From Glandiceps talaboti (lineage: Eukaryota > Hemichordata > Enteropneusta > Spengelidae), in the NCBI RefSeq assembly GCF_964340395.1, contig NC_135557.1, positions 5,086,216-5,150,215 on the forward strand: DNA of 64,000 nt. The letters run 5' to 3'. Position 1 is the first letter of the stretch. Each line of letters starts with the position of its first letter. Positions 10,561-24,001 of the stretch are shown piece after piece. The position numbers and the translations under genes are program-made. The notes beneath the pieces were generated by a model. That model was not told the origin of the DNA, did no database searches, and was given only the letters and a program-made list of their open reading frames with translations.

Positions 10561-13500
10561 GCAGTTGTCACACAAGGTGTCTGTCTGGTGTGTACAGAGT
10601 AAATGAAGCAGTTGTCACACAAGGTGTCTGTCTGGTGTGTACAGAGTAAATGAAGCAGTTGTCACACAAGGTGTCTGTCTGGTGTGTACAGAGTAAATGA
10701 AGCAGTTGTCACACAAGGTGTCTGTCTGGTGTGTACAGAGTAAATGAAACAATTGTCACACAAGGTGTCTGTCTGGTGTATACAGAGTAAATGAAACAGT
10801 TGTCACACAATGTGTCAGTCTGGTGTGTACAGAGTAAATGAAACAATTGTCATACCAGGTGTTAGTCTGGTGTGTACACAGTAAATGAAACAGTTGTCAT
10901 ACCAGGTGTCAGTCTGGTGTGTACAGAGTAAATGAGGCAGTTGTCACACAAGGTGTCTGTCTGGTGTGTACAGAGTAAATGAAGCAGTTGTCACACAAGG
11001 TGTCAGTCTAGTGTGTACAGAGTAAATGAAACAGTTGTCACACAAGGTGTCAGTCTAGTGTGTACAGAGTAAATGAAACAATTGTCACACAAGGTGTCTG
11101 TCTGGTGTGTACAGAGTAAATGAAGCAGTTGTCACACAAGGTGTCTGTCTGGTGTGTACAGAGTAAATGAAGCAGTTGTCACACAAAGTGTCTGTCTGGT
11201 GTGTACAGAGTAAATGAAACAGTTGTCACACAATGTGTCAGTCTGGTGTGTACAGAGTAAGTGAAACAATTGTCATACCAGGTGTCAGTCTGGTGTGTAC
11301 AGAGTAAATGAAACAGTTGTCACACAAGGTGTCTGTCTGGTGTGTACACAGTAAATGAAACAGTTGTCATACCAGGTGTCAGTCTGGTGTGTACAGAGTA
11401 AATGAGGCAGTTGTCACACAAGGTGTCTGTCTGGTGTGTACAGAGTAAATGAAGCAGTTGTCACACAAGGTGTCTGTCTGGTGTGTACAGAGTAAATGAA
11501 ACAGTTGTCACACAAGGTGTCTGTCTGGTGTGTATAGAGTAAATGAAACAGTTGTCACACAAGGTGTCTGTCTGGTGTGTACAGAGTAAATGAAACAATT
11601 ATCACACAAGGTGTCAGTCTGATGTGTACAGAGTAAATGAAATAGTTGTCACACAAGGTGTCAGTCTAGTGTGTACAGAGTAAATGAAACAGTTGTCACA
11701 CAAGGTGTCAGTCTAGTGTGTACAGAGTAAATGAAACAGTTATCGCACAAGGTGTCTGTCTGGTGTGTACAGAGTAAATGAAGCAGTTGTCACACAAGGT
11801 GTCTGTCTGGTGTGTACAGAGTAAATGAAGCAGTTGTCACACAAGGTGTCTGTCTGGTGTGTACAGAGTAAATGAAACAATTGTCACACAAGGTGTCTGT
11901 CTGGTGTATACAGAGTAAATGAAACAGTTGTCACACAATGTGTCAGTATGGTGTGTACAGAGTAAATGAAACAGTTGTCACACAAGGTGTCTGTCTGGTG
12001 TGTACAGAGTAAATGAAACAATTGTCACACAAGGTGTCTGTCTGGTGTGTACAGAGTAAATGAAACAGTTGTCACACAAGGTGTCTGTCTGGTGTGTACA
12101 GAGTAAATGAAACAATTGTCACACAAGGTGTCTGTCTGGTGTGTACAGAGTAAATGAAACAATTATCACACAAGGTGTCAGTCTGATGTGTACAGAGTAA
12201 ATGAAACAGTTGTCACACAAGGTGTCAGTCTAGTGTGTACAGAGTAAATGAAACAGTTGTCACACAAGGTGTCAGTCTAGTGTGTACAGAGTAAATGAAA
12301 CAGTTGTCGCACAATGTGTCTGTCTGGTGTGTACAGAGTAAATGAAGCAGTTGTCACACAAGGTGTCTGCCTGGTGTGTACAGAGTAAATGAAGCAGTTG
12401 TCACACAAGGTGTCTGTCTGGTGTGTACAGAGTAAATGAAGCAGTTGTCACACAAGGTGTCTGTCTGGTGTGTACAGAGTAAATGAAGCAGTTGTCACAC
12501 AATGTGTCTGTCTGGTGTGTACAGAGTAAATGAGGCAGTTGTCACACAAGGTGTCTGTCTGGTGTGTACAGAGTAAATGAAGCAGTTGTCACACAAGGTG
12601 TCAGTCTAGTGTGTACAGAGTAAATGAAACAGTTGTCACACAAGGTGTCAGTCTAGTGTGTACAGAGTAAATGAAACAATTGTCACACAAGGTGTCTGTC
12701 TGGTGTGTACAGAGTAAATGAAGCAGTTGTCACACAAGGTGTCTGTCTGGTGTGTACAGAGTAAATGAAGCAGTTGTCACACAAAGTGTCTGTCTGGTGT
12801 GTACAGAGTAAATGAAACAGTTGTCACACAATGTGTCAGTCTGGTGTGTACAGAGTAAATGAAGCAGTTGTCACACAAGGTGTCTGTCTGGTGTGTACAG
12901 AGTAAATGAAGCAGTTGTCACACAAGGTGTCTGTCTGGTGTGTACAGAGTAAATGAAGCAGTTGTCACACAAGGTGTCTGTCTGGTGTGTACAGAGTAAA
13001 ACAAACAATTGTCACACAAGGTGTCTGTCTGGTGTATACAGAGTAAATGAAACAGTTGTCACACAATGTGTCAGTCTGGTGTGTACACAGTAAATGAAAC
13101 AGTTGTCACACAAGGTGTCTGTCTGGTGTGTACAGAGTAAATGAAACAGTTGTCACACAAGGTGTCAGTCTGGTGAATACAGAGTAAATGAAACAGTTGC
13201 CACACAAGGTGTCAGTCTGGTGTGTACAGAGTAAATGAAACAGTTGTCACACAAGGTGTCTGTCTGGTGTGTACAGAGTAAATGAAACAGTTGTCACACA
13301 AGGTGTCAGTCTAGTGTGTACAGAGTAAATGAAACAGTTGTCACACAAGGTGTCAGTCTAGTGTGTACAGAGTAAATGAAACAGTTGTCGCACAAGGTGT
13401 CTGTCTGGTGTGTACAGAGTAAATGAAGCAGTTGTCACACAAGGTGTCTGTCTGGTGTACACAGAGTAAATGAAGCAGTTGTCACACAAGGTGTCTGTCT

Positions 13501-13699
13501 GGTGTGTACAGAGTAAATGAAGCAGTTGTCACACAAGGTGTCTGTCTGGTGTGTACATAGTAAATGAAGCAGTTGTCACACAAGGTGTCTGTCTGGTGTG
13601 TACAGAGTAAATGAAACAATTGTCACACAAGGTGTCTGTCTGGTGTTTACAGAGTAAATGAAACAGTTGTCACACAATGTGTCAGTCTGGTGTGTACAG

Positions 13700-16600
13700 A
13701 GTAAATGAAGCAGTTGTCACACAAGGTGTCTGTCTGGTGTGTACAGAGTAAATGAAGCAGTTGTCACACAAGGTGTCTGTCTGGTGTGTACAGAGTAAAT
13801 GAAACAATTGTCACACACGATGTCTGTCTGGTGTATACAGAGTAAATGAAACAGTTGTCACACAATGTGTCAGTCTGGTGTGTACAGAGTAAATGAAACA
13901 ATTGTCATACCAGGTGTTAGTCTGGTGTGTACACAGTAAATGAAACAGTTGTCATACCAGGTGTCAGTCTGGTGTGTACAGAGTAAATGAGGCAGTTGTC
14001 ACACAAGGTGTCTGTCTGGTGAGTACAGAGTAAATGAAGCAGTTGTCATACAAGGTGTCAGTCTAGTGTGTACAGAGTAAATGAAACAGTTGTCACACAA
14101 GGTGTCAGTCTAGTGTGTACAGAGTAAATGAAACAGTTGTCGCACAAGGTGTCTGTCTGGTGTGTACAGAGTAAATGAAGCAGTTGTCACACAAGGTGTC
14201 TGTCTGGTGTGTACAGAGTAAATGAAGCAGTTGTCACACAAGGTGTCTGTCTGGTGTGTACAGAGTAAATGAAACAGTTGTCACACAATGTGTCAGTCTG
14301 GTGTGTACAGAGTAAATGAAACAATTGTCATACCAGGTGTCAGTCTGGTGTGTACAGAGTAAATGAAACAGTTGTCACGCAAGGTGTCTGTCAGGTGTGT
14401 ACAGAGTAAATGAAACAGTTGTCACGCAAGGTGTCTGTCTGGTGTGTACAGAGTAAATGAAACAATTGTCACACAAGGTGTCTGTCTGGTGTGTACAGAG
14501 TAAATGAAACAGTTGTCACACAAGGTGTCTGTCTGGTGTGTACAGAGTAAATGAAACAATTGTCACACAAGGTGTCTGTCTGGTGTGTACAGAGTAAATG
14601 AAACAATTATCACACAAGGTGTCAGTCTGATGTGTACAGAGTAAATGAAACAGTTGTCACACAAGGTGTCAGTCTAGTGTGTACAGAGTAAATGAAACAG
14701 TTGTCACACAAGGTGTCAGTCTAGTGTGTACAGAGTAAATGAAACAGTTGTCGCACAATGTGTCTGTCTGGTGTGTACAGAGTAAATGAAACAGTTGTCA
14801 CACAAGGTGTCTGTCTGGTGTGTACAGAGCAAATGAAGCAGTTGTCACACAAGGTGTCTGTCTGGTGTGTACAGAGTAAATGAAGCAGTTGTCACACAAG
14901 GTGTCTGTCTGGTGTGTACAGAGTAAATGAAGCAGTTGTCACACAAGGTGTCTGTCTGGTGTGTACAGAGTAAATGAAGCAGTTGTCACACAAGGTGTCT
15001 GTCTGGTGTGTACAGAGTAAATGAAACAATTGTCACACAAGGTGTCTGTCTGGTGTATACAGAGTAAATGAAACAGTTGTCACACAAGGTGTCAGTCTGG
15101 TGAATACAGAGTAAATGAAACAGTTGCCACACAAGGTGTCAGTCTGGTGTGTACAGAGTAAATGAAACAGTTGTCACACAAGGTGTCTGTCTGGTGTGTA
15201 CAGAGTAAATGAAACAGTTGTCACACAAGGTGTCAGTCTAGTGTGTACAGAGTAAATGAAACAGTTGTCACACAAGGTGTCAGTCTAGTGTGTACAGAGT
15301 AAATGAAACAGTTGTCGCACAAGGTGTCTGTCTGGTGTGTACAGAGTAAATGAAGCAGTTGTCACACAAGGTGTCTGTCTGGTGTGTACAGAGTAAATGA
15401 AGCAGTTGTCACACAAGGTGTCTGTCTGGTGTGTACAGAGTAAATGAAGCAGTTGTCACACAAGGTGTCTGTCTGGTGTGTACAGAGTAAATGAAGCAGT
15501 TGTCACACAAGGTGTCTGTCTGGTGTGTACAGAGTAAATGAAGCAGTTGTCACACAAGGTGTCTGTCTGGTGTGTACAGAGTAAATGAAACAATTGTCAC
15601 ACAAGGTGTCTGTCTGGTGTATACAGAGTAAATGAAACAGTTGTCACACAATGTGTCAGTCTGGTGTGTACAGAGTAAATGAAACAATTGTCATACCAGG
15701 TGTTAGTCTGGTGTGTACACAGTAAATGAAACAGTTGTCATACCAGGTGTCAGTCTGGTGTGTACAGAGTAAATGAGGCAGTTTTCACACAAGGTGTCTG
15801 TCTGGTGTGTACAGAGTAAATGAAGCAGTTGTCACACAAGGTGTCAGTCTAGTGTGTACAGAGTAAATGAAACAGTTGTCACACAAGGTGTCAGTCTAGT
15901 GTGTACATAGTAAATGAAACAGTTGTCGCACAAGGTGTCTGTCTGGTGTGTACAGAGTAAATGAAGCAGTTGTCACACAAGGTGTCTGTCTGGTGTGTAC
16001 AGAGTAAATGAAGCAGTTGTCACACAAGGTGTCTGTCTGGTGTGTACAGAGTAAATGAAACAGTTGTCACACAATGTGTCAGTCTGGTGTGTACAGAGTA
16101 AATGAAACAATTGTCATACCAGGTGTCAGTCTGGTGTGTACAGAGTAAATGAAACAGTTGTCACACAAGGTGTCTGTCTGGTGTGTACAGAGTAAATGAA
16201 ACAGTTGTCACACAAGGTGTCAGTCTAGTGTGTACAGAGTAAATGAAACAGTTGTCACACAAGGTGTCAGTCTAGTGTGTACAGAGTAAATGAAACAGTT
16301 GTCGCACAAGGTGTCTGTCTGGTGTGTACAGAGTAAATGAAGCAGTTGTCACACAAGGTGTCTGTCTGGTGTGTACAGAGTAAATGAAGCAGTTGTCACA
16401 CAAGGTGTCTGTCTGGTGTGTACAGAGTAAATGAAGCAGTTGTCACACAAGGTGTCTGTCTGGTGTGTACAGAGTAAATGAAGCAGTTGTCACACAAGGT
16501 GTCTGTCTGGTGTGTACAGAGTAAATGAAGCAGTTGTCACACAAGGTGTCTGTCTGGTGTGTACAGAGTAAATGAAACAATTGTCACACAAGGTGTCTGT

Positions 16601-19600
16601 CTGGTGTATACAGAGTAAATGAAACAGTTGTCACACAATGTGTCAGTCTGGTGTGTACAGAGTAAATGAAACAATTGTCATACCAGGTGTTAGTCTGGTG
16701 TGTACACAGTAAATGAAACAGTTGTCATACCAGGTGTCAGTCTGGTGTGTACAGAGTAAATGAGGCAGTTTTCACACAAGGTGTCTGTCTGGTGTGTACA
16801 GAGTAAATGAAGCAGTTGTCACACAAGGTGTCAGTCTAGTGTGTACAGAGTAAATGAAACAGTTGTCACACAAGGTGTCAGTCTAGTGTGTACATAGTAA
16901 ATGAAACAGTTGTCGCACAAGGTGTCTGTCTGGTGTGTACAGAGTAAATGAAGCAGTTGTCACACAAGGTGTCTGTCTGGTGTGTACAGAGTAAATGAAG
17001 CAGTTGTCACACAAGGTGTCTGTCTGGTGTGTACAGAGTAAATGAAACAGTTGTCACACAATGTGTCAGTCTGGTGTGTACAGAGTAAATGAAACAATTG
17101 TCATACCAGGTGTCAGTCTGGTGTGTACACAGTAAATGAGGCAGTTGTCACACAAGGTGTCTGTCTGGTGTGTACAGAGTAAATGAAGCAGTTGTCACAC
17201 AAGGTGTCAGTCTGGTGTGTACAGAGTAAATGCAACAGTTGTCACACAAGGTGTCTGTCTGGTGTGTACACAGTAAATGAAACAGTTGTCATACCAGGTG
17301 TCAGTCTGGTGTGTACAGAGTAAATGAGGCAGTTGTCACACAAGGTGTCTGTCTGGTGTGTACAGAGTAAATGAAGCAGTTGTCACACAAGGTGTCTGTC
17401 TGGTGTGTACAGAGTAAATGAAGCAGTTGTCACACAAGGTGGCTGTCTGGTGTGTACAGAGTAAATGAAGCAGTTGTCACACAAGGTGTCTGTCTGGTGT
17501 GTACAGAGTAAATGAAGCAGTTGTCACACAAGGTGTCTGTCTGGTGTGTACAGAGTAAATGAAACAATTGTCACACAAGGTGTCTGTCTGGTGTATACAG
17601 AGTAAATGAAACAGTTGTCACACAATGTGTCAGTCTGGTGTGTACAGAGTAAATGAAACAATTGTCATACCAGGTGTTAGTCTGGTGTGTACACAGTAAT
17701 TAAATGAAACAGTTGTCATACCAGGTGTCAGTCTCGTGTGTACAGAGTAAATGAGGCAGTTGTTACACAAGGTGTCTGTCTGGTGTGTACAGAGTAAATG
17801 AAGCAGTTGTCACACAAGGTGTCAGTCTAGTGTGTACAGAGTAAATGAAACAGTTGTCACACAAGGTGTCAGTCTAGTGTGTACAGAGTAAATGAAACAG
17901 TTGTCGCACAAGGTGTCTGTCTGGTGTGTACAGAGTAAATGAAGCAGTTGTCACACAAGGTGTCTGTCTGGTGTGTACAGAGTAAATGAAGCAGTTGTCA
18001 CACAAGGTGTCTGTCTGGTGTGTACAGAGTAAATGAAACAGTTGTCACACAATGTGTCAGTCTGGTGTGTACAGAGTAAATGAAACAATTGTCATACCAG
18101 GTGTCAGTCTGGTGTGTACACAGTAAATGAGGCAGTTGTCACACAAGGTGTCTGTCTGGTGTGTACAGAGTAAATGAAGCAGTTGTCACACAAGGTGTCA
18201 GTCTGGTGTGTACAGAGTAAATGAAACAGTTGTCACACAAGGTGTCTGTCTGGTGTGTACACAGTAAATGAAACAGTTGTTATACCAGGTGTCAGTCTGG
18301 TGTGTACAGAGTAAATGAGGCAGTTGTCACACAAGGTGTCTGTCTGGTGTGTACAGAGTAAATGAAGCAGTTGTCACACAAGGTGTCTGTCTGGTGTGTA
18401 CAGAGTAAATGAAGCAGTTGTCACACAAGGTGTCTGTCTGGTGTGTACAGAGTAAATGAAACAATTGTCACACACGATGTCTGTCTGGTGTATACAGAGT
18501 AAATGAAACAGTTGTCACACAATGTGTCAGTCTGGTGTGTACAGAGTAAATGAAACAATTGTCATACCAGGTGTTAGTCTGGTGTGTACACAGTAAATGA
18601 AACAGTTGTCATACCAGGTGTCAGTCTGGTGTGTACAGAGTAAATGAGGCAGTTGTCACACAAGGTGTCTGTCTGGTGAGTACAGAGTAAATGAAGCAGT
18701 TGTCATACAAGGTGTCAGTCTAGTGTGTACAGAGTAAATGAAACAGTTGTCACACAAGGTGTCAGTCTAGTGTGTACAGAGTAAATGAAACAGTTGTCGC
18801 ACAAGGTGTCTGTCTGGTGTGTACAGAGTAAATGAAGCAGTTGTCACACAAGGTGTCTGTCTGGTGTGTACAGAGTAAATGAAGCAGTTGTCACACAAGG
18901 TGTCTGTCTGGTGTGTACAGAGTAAATGAAACAGTTGTCACACAATGTGTCAGTCTGGTGTGTACAGAGTAAATGAAACAATTGTCATACCAGGTGTCAG
19001 TCTGGTGTGTACAGAGTAAATGAAACAGTTGTCACGCAAGGTGTCTGTCTGGTGTGTACAGAGTAAATGAAACAGTTGTCACGCAAGGTGTCTGTCTGGT
19101 GTGTACAGAGTAAATGAAACAATTGTCACACAAGGTGTCTGTCTGGTGTGTACAGAGTAAATGAAACAGTTGTCACACAAGGTGTCTGTCTGGTGTGTAC
19201 AGAGTAAATGAAACAATTGTCACACAAGGTGTCTGTCTGGTGTGTACAGAGTAAATGAAACAATTATCACACAAGGTGTCAGTCTGATGTGTACAGAGTA
19301 AATGAAACAGTTGTCACACAAGGTGTCAGTCTAGTGTGTACAGAGTAAATGAAACAGTTGTCACACAAGGTGTCAGTCTAGTGTGTACAGAGTAAATGAA
19401 ACAGTTGTCGCACAATGTGTCTGTCTGGTGTGTACAGAGTAAATGAAACAGTTGTCACACAAGGTGTCTGTCTGGTGTGTACAGAGTAAATGAAGCAGTT
19501 GTCACACAAGGTGTCTGTCTGGTGTGTACAGAGTAAATGAAGCAGTTGTCACACAAGGTGTCTGTCTGGTGTGTACAGAGTAAATGAAGCAGTTGTCACA

Positions 19601-22100
19601 CAAGGTGTCTGTCTGGTGTGTACAGAGTAAATGAAGCAGTTGTCACACAAGGTGTCTGTCTGGTGTGTACAGAGTAAATGAAACAATTGTCACACAAGGT
19701 GTCTGTCTGGTGTATACAGAGTAAATGAAACAGTTGTCACACAAGGTGTCAGTCTGGTGAATACAGAGTAAATGAAACAGTTGCCACACAAGGTGTCAGT
19801 CTGGTGTGTACAGAGTAAATGAAACAGTTGTCACACAAGGTGTCTGTCTGGTGTGTACAGAGTAAATGAAACAGTTGTCACACAAGGTGTCAGTCTAGTG
19901 TGTACAGAGTAAATGAAACAGTTGTCACACAAGGTGTCAGTCTAGTGTGTACAGAGTAAATGAAACAGTTGTCGCACAAGGTGTCTGTCTGGTGTGTACA
20001 GAGTAAATGAAGCAGTTGTCACACAAGGTGTCTGTCTGGTGTGTACAGAGTAAATGAAGCAGTTGTCACACAAGGTGTCTGTCTGGTGTGTACAGAGTAA
20101 ATGAAGCAGTTGTCACACAAGGTGTCTGTCTGGTGTGTACAGAGTAAATGAAGCAGTTGTCACACAAGGTGTCTGTCTGGTGTGTACAGAGTAAATGAAG
20201 CAGTTGTCACACAAGGTGTCTGTCTGGTGTGTACAGAGTAAATGAAACAATTGTCACACAAGGTGTCTGTCTGGTGTATACAGAGTAAATGAAACAGTTG
20301 TCACACAATGTGTCAGTCTGGTGTGTACAGAGTAAATGAAACAATTGTCATACCAGGTGTTAGTCTGGTGTGTACACAGTAAATGAAACAGTTGTCATAC
20401 CAGGTGTCAGTCTGGTGTGTACAGAGTAAATGAGGCAGTTTTCACACAAGGTGTCTGTCTGGTGTGTACAGAGTAAATGAAGCAGTTGTCACACAAGGTG
20501 TCAGTCTAGTGTGTACAGAGTAAATGAAACAGTTGTCACACAAGGTGTCAGTCTAGTGTGTACATAGTAAATGAAACAGTTGTCGCACAAGGTGTCTGTC
20601 TGGTGTGTACAGAGTAAATGAAGCAGTTGTCACACAAGGTGTCTGTCTGGTGTGTACAGAGTAAATGAAGCAGTTGTCACACAAGGTGTCTGTCTGGTGT
20701 GTACAGAGTAAATGAAACAGTTGTCACACAATGTGTCAGTCTGGTGTGTACAGAGTAAATGAAACAATTGTCATACCAGGTGTCAGTCTGGTGTGTACAC
20801 AGTAAATGAGGCAGTTGTCACACAAGGTGTCTGTCTGGTGTGTACAGAGTAAATGAAGCAGTTGTCACACAAGGTGTCAGTCTGGTGTGTACAGAGTAAA
20901 TGCAACAGTTGTCACACAAGGTGTCTGTCTGGTGTGTACACAGTAAATGAAACAGTTGTCATACCAGGTGTCAGTCTGGTGTGTACAGAGTAAATGAGGC
21001 AGTTGTCACACAAGGTGTCTGTCTGGTGTGTACAGAGTAAATGAAGCAGTTGTCACACAAGGTGTCTGTCTGGTGTGTACAGAGTAAATGAAGCAGTTGT
21101 CACACAAGGTGGCTGTCTGGTGTGTACAGAGTAAATGAAGCAGTTGTCACACAAGGTGTCTGTCTGGTGTGTACAGAGTAAATGAAGCAGTTGTCACACA
21201 AGGTGTCTGTCTGGTGTGTACAGAGTAAATGAAACAATTGTCACACAAGGTGTCTGTCTGCTGTATACAGAGTAAATGAAACAGTTGTCACACAATGTGT
21301 CAGTCTGGTGTGTACAGAGTAAATGAAACAATTGTCATACCAGGTGTTAGTCTGGTGTGTACACAGTAATTAAATGAAACAGTTGTCATACCAGGTGTCA
21401 GTCTCGTGTGTACAGAGTAAATGAGGCAGTTGTTACACAAGGTGTCTGTCTGGTGTGTACAGAGTAAATGAAGCAGTTGTCACACAAGGTGTCAGTCTAG
21501 TGTGTACAGAGTAAATGAAACAGTTGTCACACAAGGTGTCAGTCTAGTGTGTACAGAGTGAATGAAACAGTTGTCGCACAAGGTGTCTGTCTGGTGTGTA
21601 CAGAGTAAATGAAGCAGTTGTCACACAAGGTGTCTGTCTGGTGTGTACAGAGTAAATGAAGCAGTTGTCACACAAGGTGTCTGTCTGGTGTGTACAGAGT
21701 AAATGAAACAGTTGTCACACAATGTGTCAGTCTGGTGTGTACAGAGTAAATGAAACAATTGTCATACCAGGTGTCAGTCTGGTGTGTACACAGTAAATGA
21801 GGCAGTTGTCACACAAGGTGTCTGTCTGGTGTGTACAGAGTAAATGAAGCAGTTGTCACACAAGGTGTCAGTCTGGTGTGTACAGAGTAAATGAAACAGT
21901 TGTCACACAAGGTGTCTGTCTGGTGTGTACACAGTAAATGAAACAGTTGTCATACCAGGTGTCAGTCTGGTGTGTACAGAGTAAATGAGGCAGTTGTCAC
22001 ACAAGGTGTCTGTCTGGTGTGTACAGAGTAAATGAAGCAGTTGTCACACAAGGTGTCTGTCTGGTGTGTACAGAGTAAATGAAACAGTTGTCACACAAGG
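13700..22100. repeat. Multi-kb segmental duplication in the 47-bp array (offsets 4,657 and 3,670 bp)
   Basis: Left-hand markers are offset by 4657 bp (99 monomers + 4 bp): CGATGTCTG at 13818 and 18475, TCGCACAATG at 14751 and 19408, TGAATAC at 15101 and 19758. Right-hand markers are offset by 3670 bp (78 monomers + 4 bp): TGAGGCAGTTTTCAC at 16761 and 20431, TGCAACAG at 17231 and 20901, the GGCTGTCTGG unit at 17441 and 21111, and the 4-bp insert unit ACACAGTAATTAAATG at 17691 and 21361. The difference, 987 bp, is 21 monomers and equals the spacing of the TGAGGCAGTTTTCAC markers at 15774 and 16761. The left copy therefore carries a 21-mer block twice and the right copy carries it once. Confidence 0.85.
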
Positions 22101-23887
22101 TGTCTGTCTGGTGTGTACAGAGTAAATGAAACAGTTGTCACACAAGGTGTCTGTCTGGTGTGTACAGAGTAAATGAAACAATTGTCACACAAGGTGTCTG
22201 TCTGGTGTGTACAGAGTAAATGAAACAGTTGTCACACAAGGTGTCTGTCTGGTGTGTACAGAGTAAATGAAACAATTGTCACACAAGGTGTCTGTCTGGT
22301 GTGTACAGAGTAAATGAAACAATTGTCACACAAGGTGTCAGTCTGATGTGTACAGAGTAAATGAAACAGTTGTCACACAAGGTGTCAGTCTAGTGTGTAC
22401 AGAGTAAATGAAACAGTTGTCACACAAGGTGTCAGTCTAGTGTGTACAGAGTAAATGAAACAGTTGTCGCACAAGGTGTCTGTCTGGTGTGTACAGAGTA
22501 AATGAAGCAGTTGTCACACAAGGTGTCTGTCTGGTGTGTACAGAGTAAATGAAGCAGTTGTCACACAAGGTGTCTGTCTGGTGTGTACAGAGTAAATGAG
22601 GCAGTTGTCACACAAGGTGTCTGTCTGGTGTGTACAGAGTAAATGAAGCAGTTGTCACACAAGGTGTCTGTCTGGTGTGTACAGAGTAAATGAAGCAGTT
22701 GTCACACAAGGTGTCTGTCTGGTGTGTACAGAGTAAATGAAACAATTGTCACACAAGGTGTCTGTCTGGTGTATACAGAGTAAATGAAACAGTTGTCACA
22801 CAATGTGTCAGTCTGGTGTGTACAGAGTAAATGAAACAATTGTCATACCAGGTGTCAGTCTGGTGTGTACACAGTAAATGAAACAGTTGTCATACCAGGT
22901 GTCAGTCTGGTGTGTACAGAGTAAATGAGGCAGTTGTCACACAAGGTGTCTGTCTGGTGTGTACAGAGTAAATGAAGCAGTTGTCACACAAGGTGTCAGT
23001 CTGGTGTGTACAGAGTAAATGAAACAGTTGTTACACAAGGTGTCTGTCTGGTGTATACAGAGTAAATGAAACAGTTGTCACACAAGGTGTCTGTCTGGTG
23101 TGTACAGAGTAAATGAAACAGTTTCACACAAGGTGTCTGTCTGGTATGTACAGAGTAAATGAAACAATTGTCACACAAGGTGTCTGTCTGGTGTATACAG
23201 AGTAAATGAGACAGTTGTCACACAAGGTGTCTGTCTGGTGTGTACAGAGTAAATGAAACAGTTGTTACACAAGGTGTTAGTCTGGTGTGTACAGAGTAAA
23301 TGAAACAGTTGTCACACAAGGTGTCTGTCTGGTCTATACAGAGTAAATGAAACAGTTGCCACACAAGGTGTCTGTCTGGTGTGTACAGAGAAAATGAAAC
23401 AGTTGCCACACAAGGTGTCAGTCTGGTGTGTACACAGTAAATGAAACAGTTGTCACACAAGGTGTCAGTCTAGTGTGTACACAGTAAATGAAACAGTTGT
23501 CACACAAGGTGCAAGTCTGGTGTGTACACAGTAAATGGAACAGTTGTCACCAAGGTGTTAGTCTGGTGTGTACAGAGTAAATGAAACACAAGATGTCAGA
23601 CTTGTGTGTACAGAGTAAATGAAACAGTATAGGGAAGCCATACAACAGTTTTGAGAAGTCATTGCTAACAAACTTCAAGGTGCAATGTTTTGACTCCATG
23701 TCATATGCATTGGATGTATCAAGAGACAAATATAAGAGTTTATGATATATTTGAATGTATAGTTATAGCTATTTAGTATTTATTGTTTGTGGTTAATTGT
23801 ATGCACATAATTTGTTGTATAGTAAATGTATGGAAATTTAAGTACAGAAGCATGGCTTAATGATTTTAGTTGTTGAAAATAAGTTGA

Positions 23888-23902
23888 CCCCCCCCCCCCC
23901 CC
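23888..23902. repeat. Poly-C run (15)
   Basis: Fifteen consecutive C bases follow GTTGA. On the opposite strand this is a G15 tract that could form a G-quadruplex. Length calls across it are likely to be unreliable. Confidence 0.95.
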
Positions 23903-23962
23903 GTCACATTGTAAACATGATGAGAACCCCCTTCTTTGATTCCCAAATTGAAGTGACCCCAA

Positions 23963-23963
<1 letters not shown>

Positions 23964-24001
<38 letters not shown>
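23964..24001. repeat. (ACA)n microsatellite
   Basis: Roughly twelve ACA triplets in a near-perfect run after AAGTGACCCCAAAA. On the other strand it reads as a poly-leucine open frame, which is an artefact. Confidence 0.95.

Larger units (their letters stand above)
1161..23628. repeat. 47-bp satellite array, ~478 copies
   Basis: The consensus is GGTGTCAGTCTGGTGTGTAC at the start of the unit, then AGAGTAAATGAAACAGTT, then GTCACACAA. Unit starts at 1164, 1211, 1258 and 1305 give exactly 47 bp. All copies run in the same direction. Common variants are CAGTCTGG or CTGTCTGG, CTAGTGTG, GAAGCAG or GAGGCAG for GAAACAG, CGCACAA, CATACCAGG, GTATACAG, GAATACAG and AATTGTC for AGTTGTC. Rare length variants include 50-bp units with an extra GCA (about 2066, 2351 and 3435) and 51-bp units with a 4-bp insert (17693-17704 and 21363-21374). 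The right edge (about 23500-23628) is degenerate, with shortened units. Because 47 is not a multiple of three, the open frames found here cycle through all phases and are not genes. TGTACA occurs in almost every unit. Confidence 0.98.

Noticed and set aside
22996-23729. Further minus-strand frames at the right end of the 47-bp array
   Set aside because: Same periodic translation. The last one only runs on into unique intron DNA by chance.
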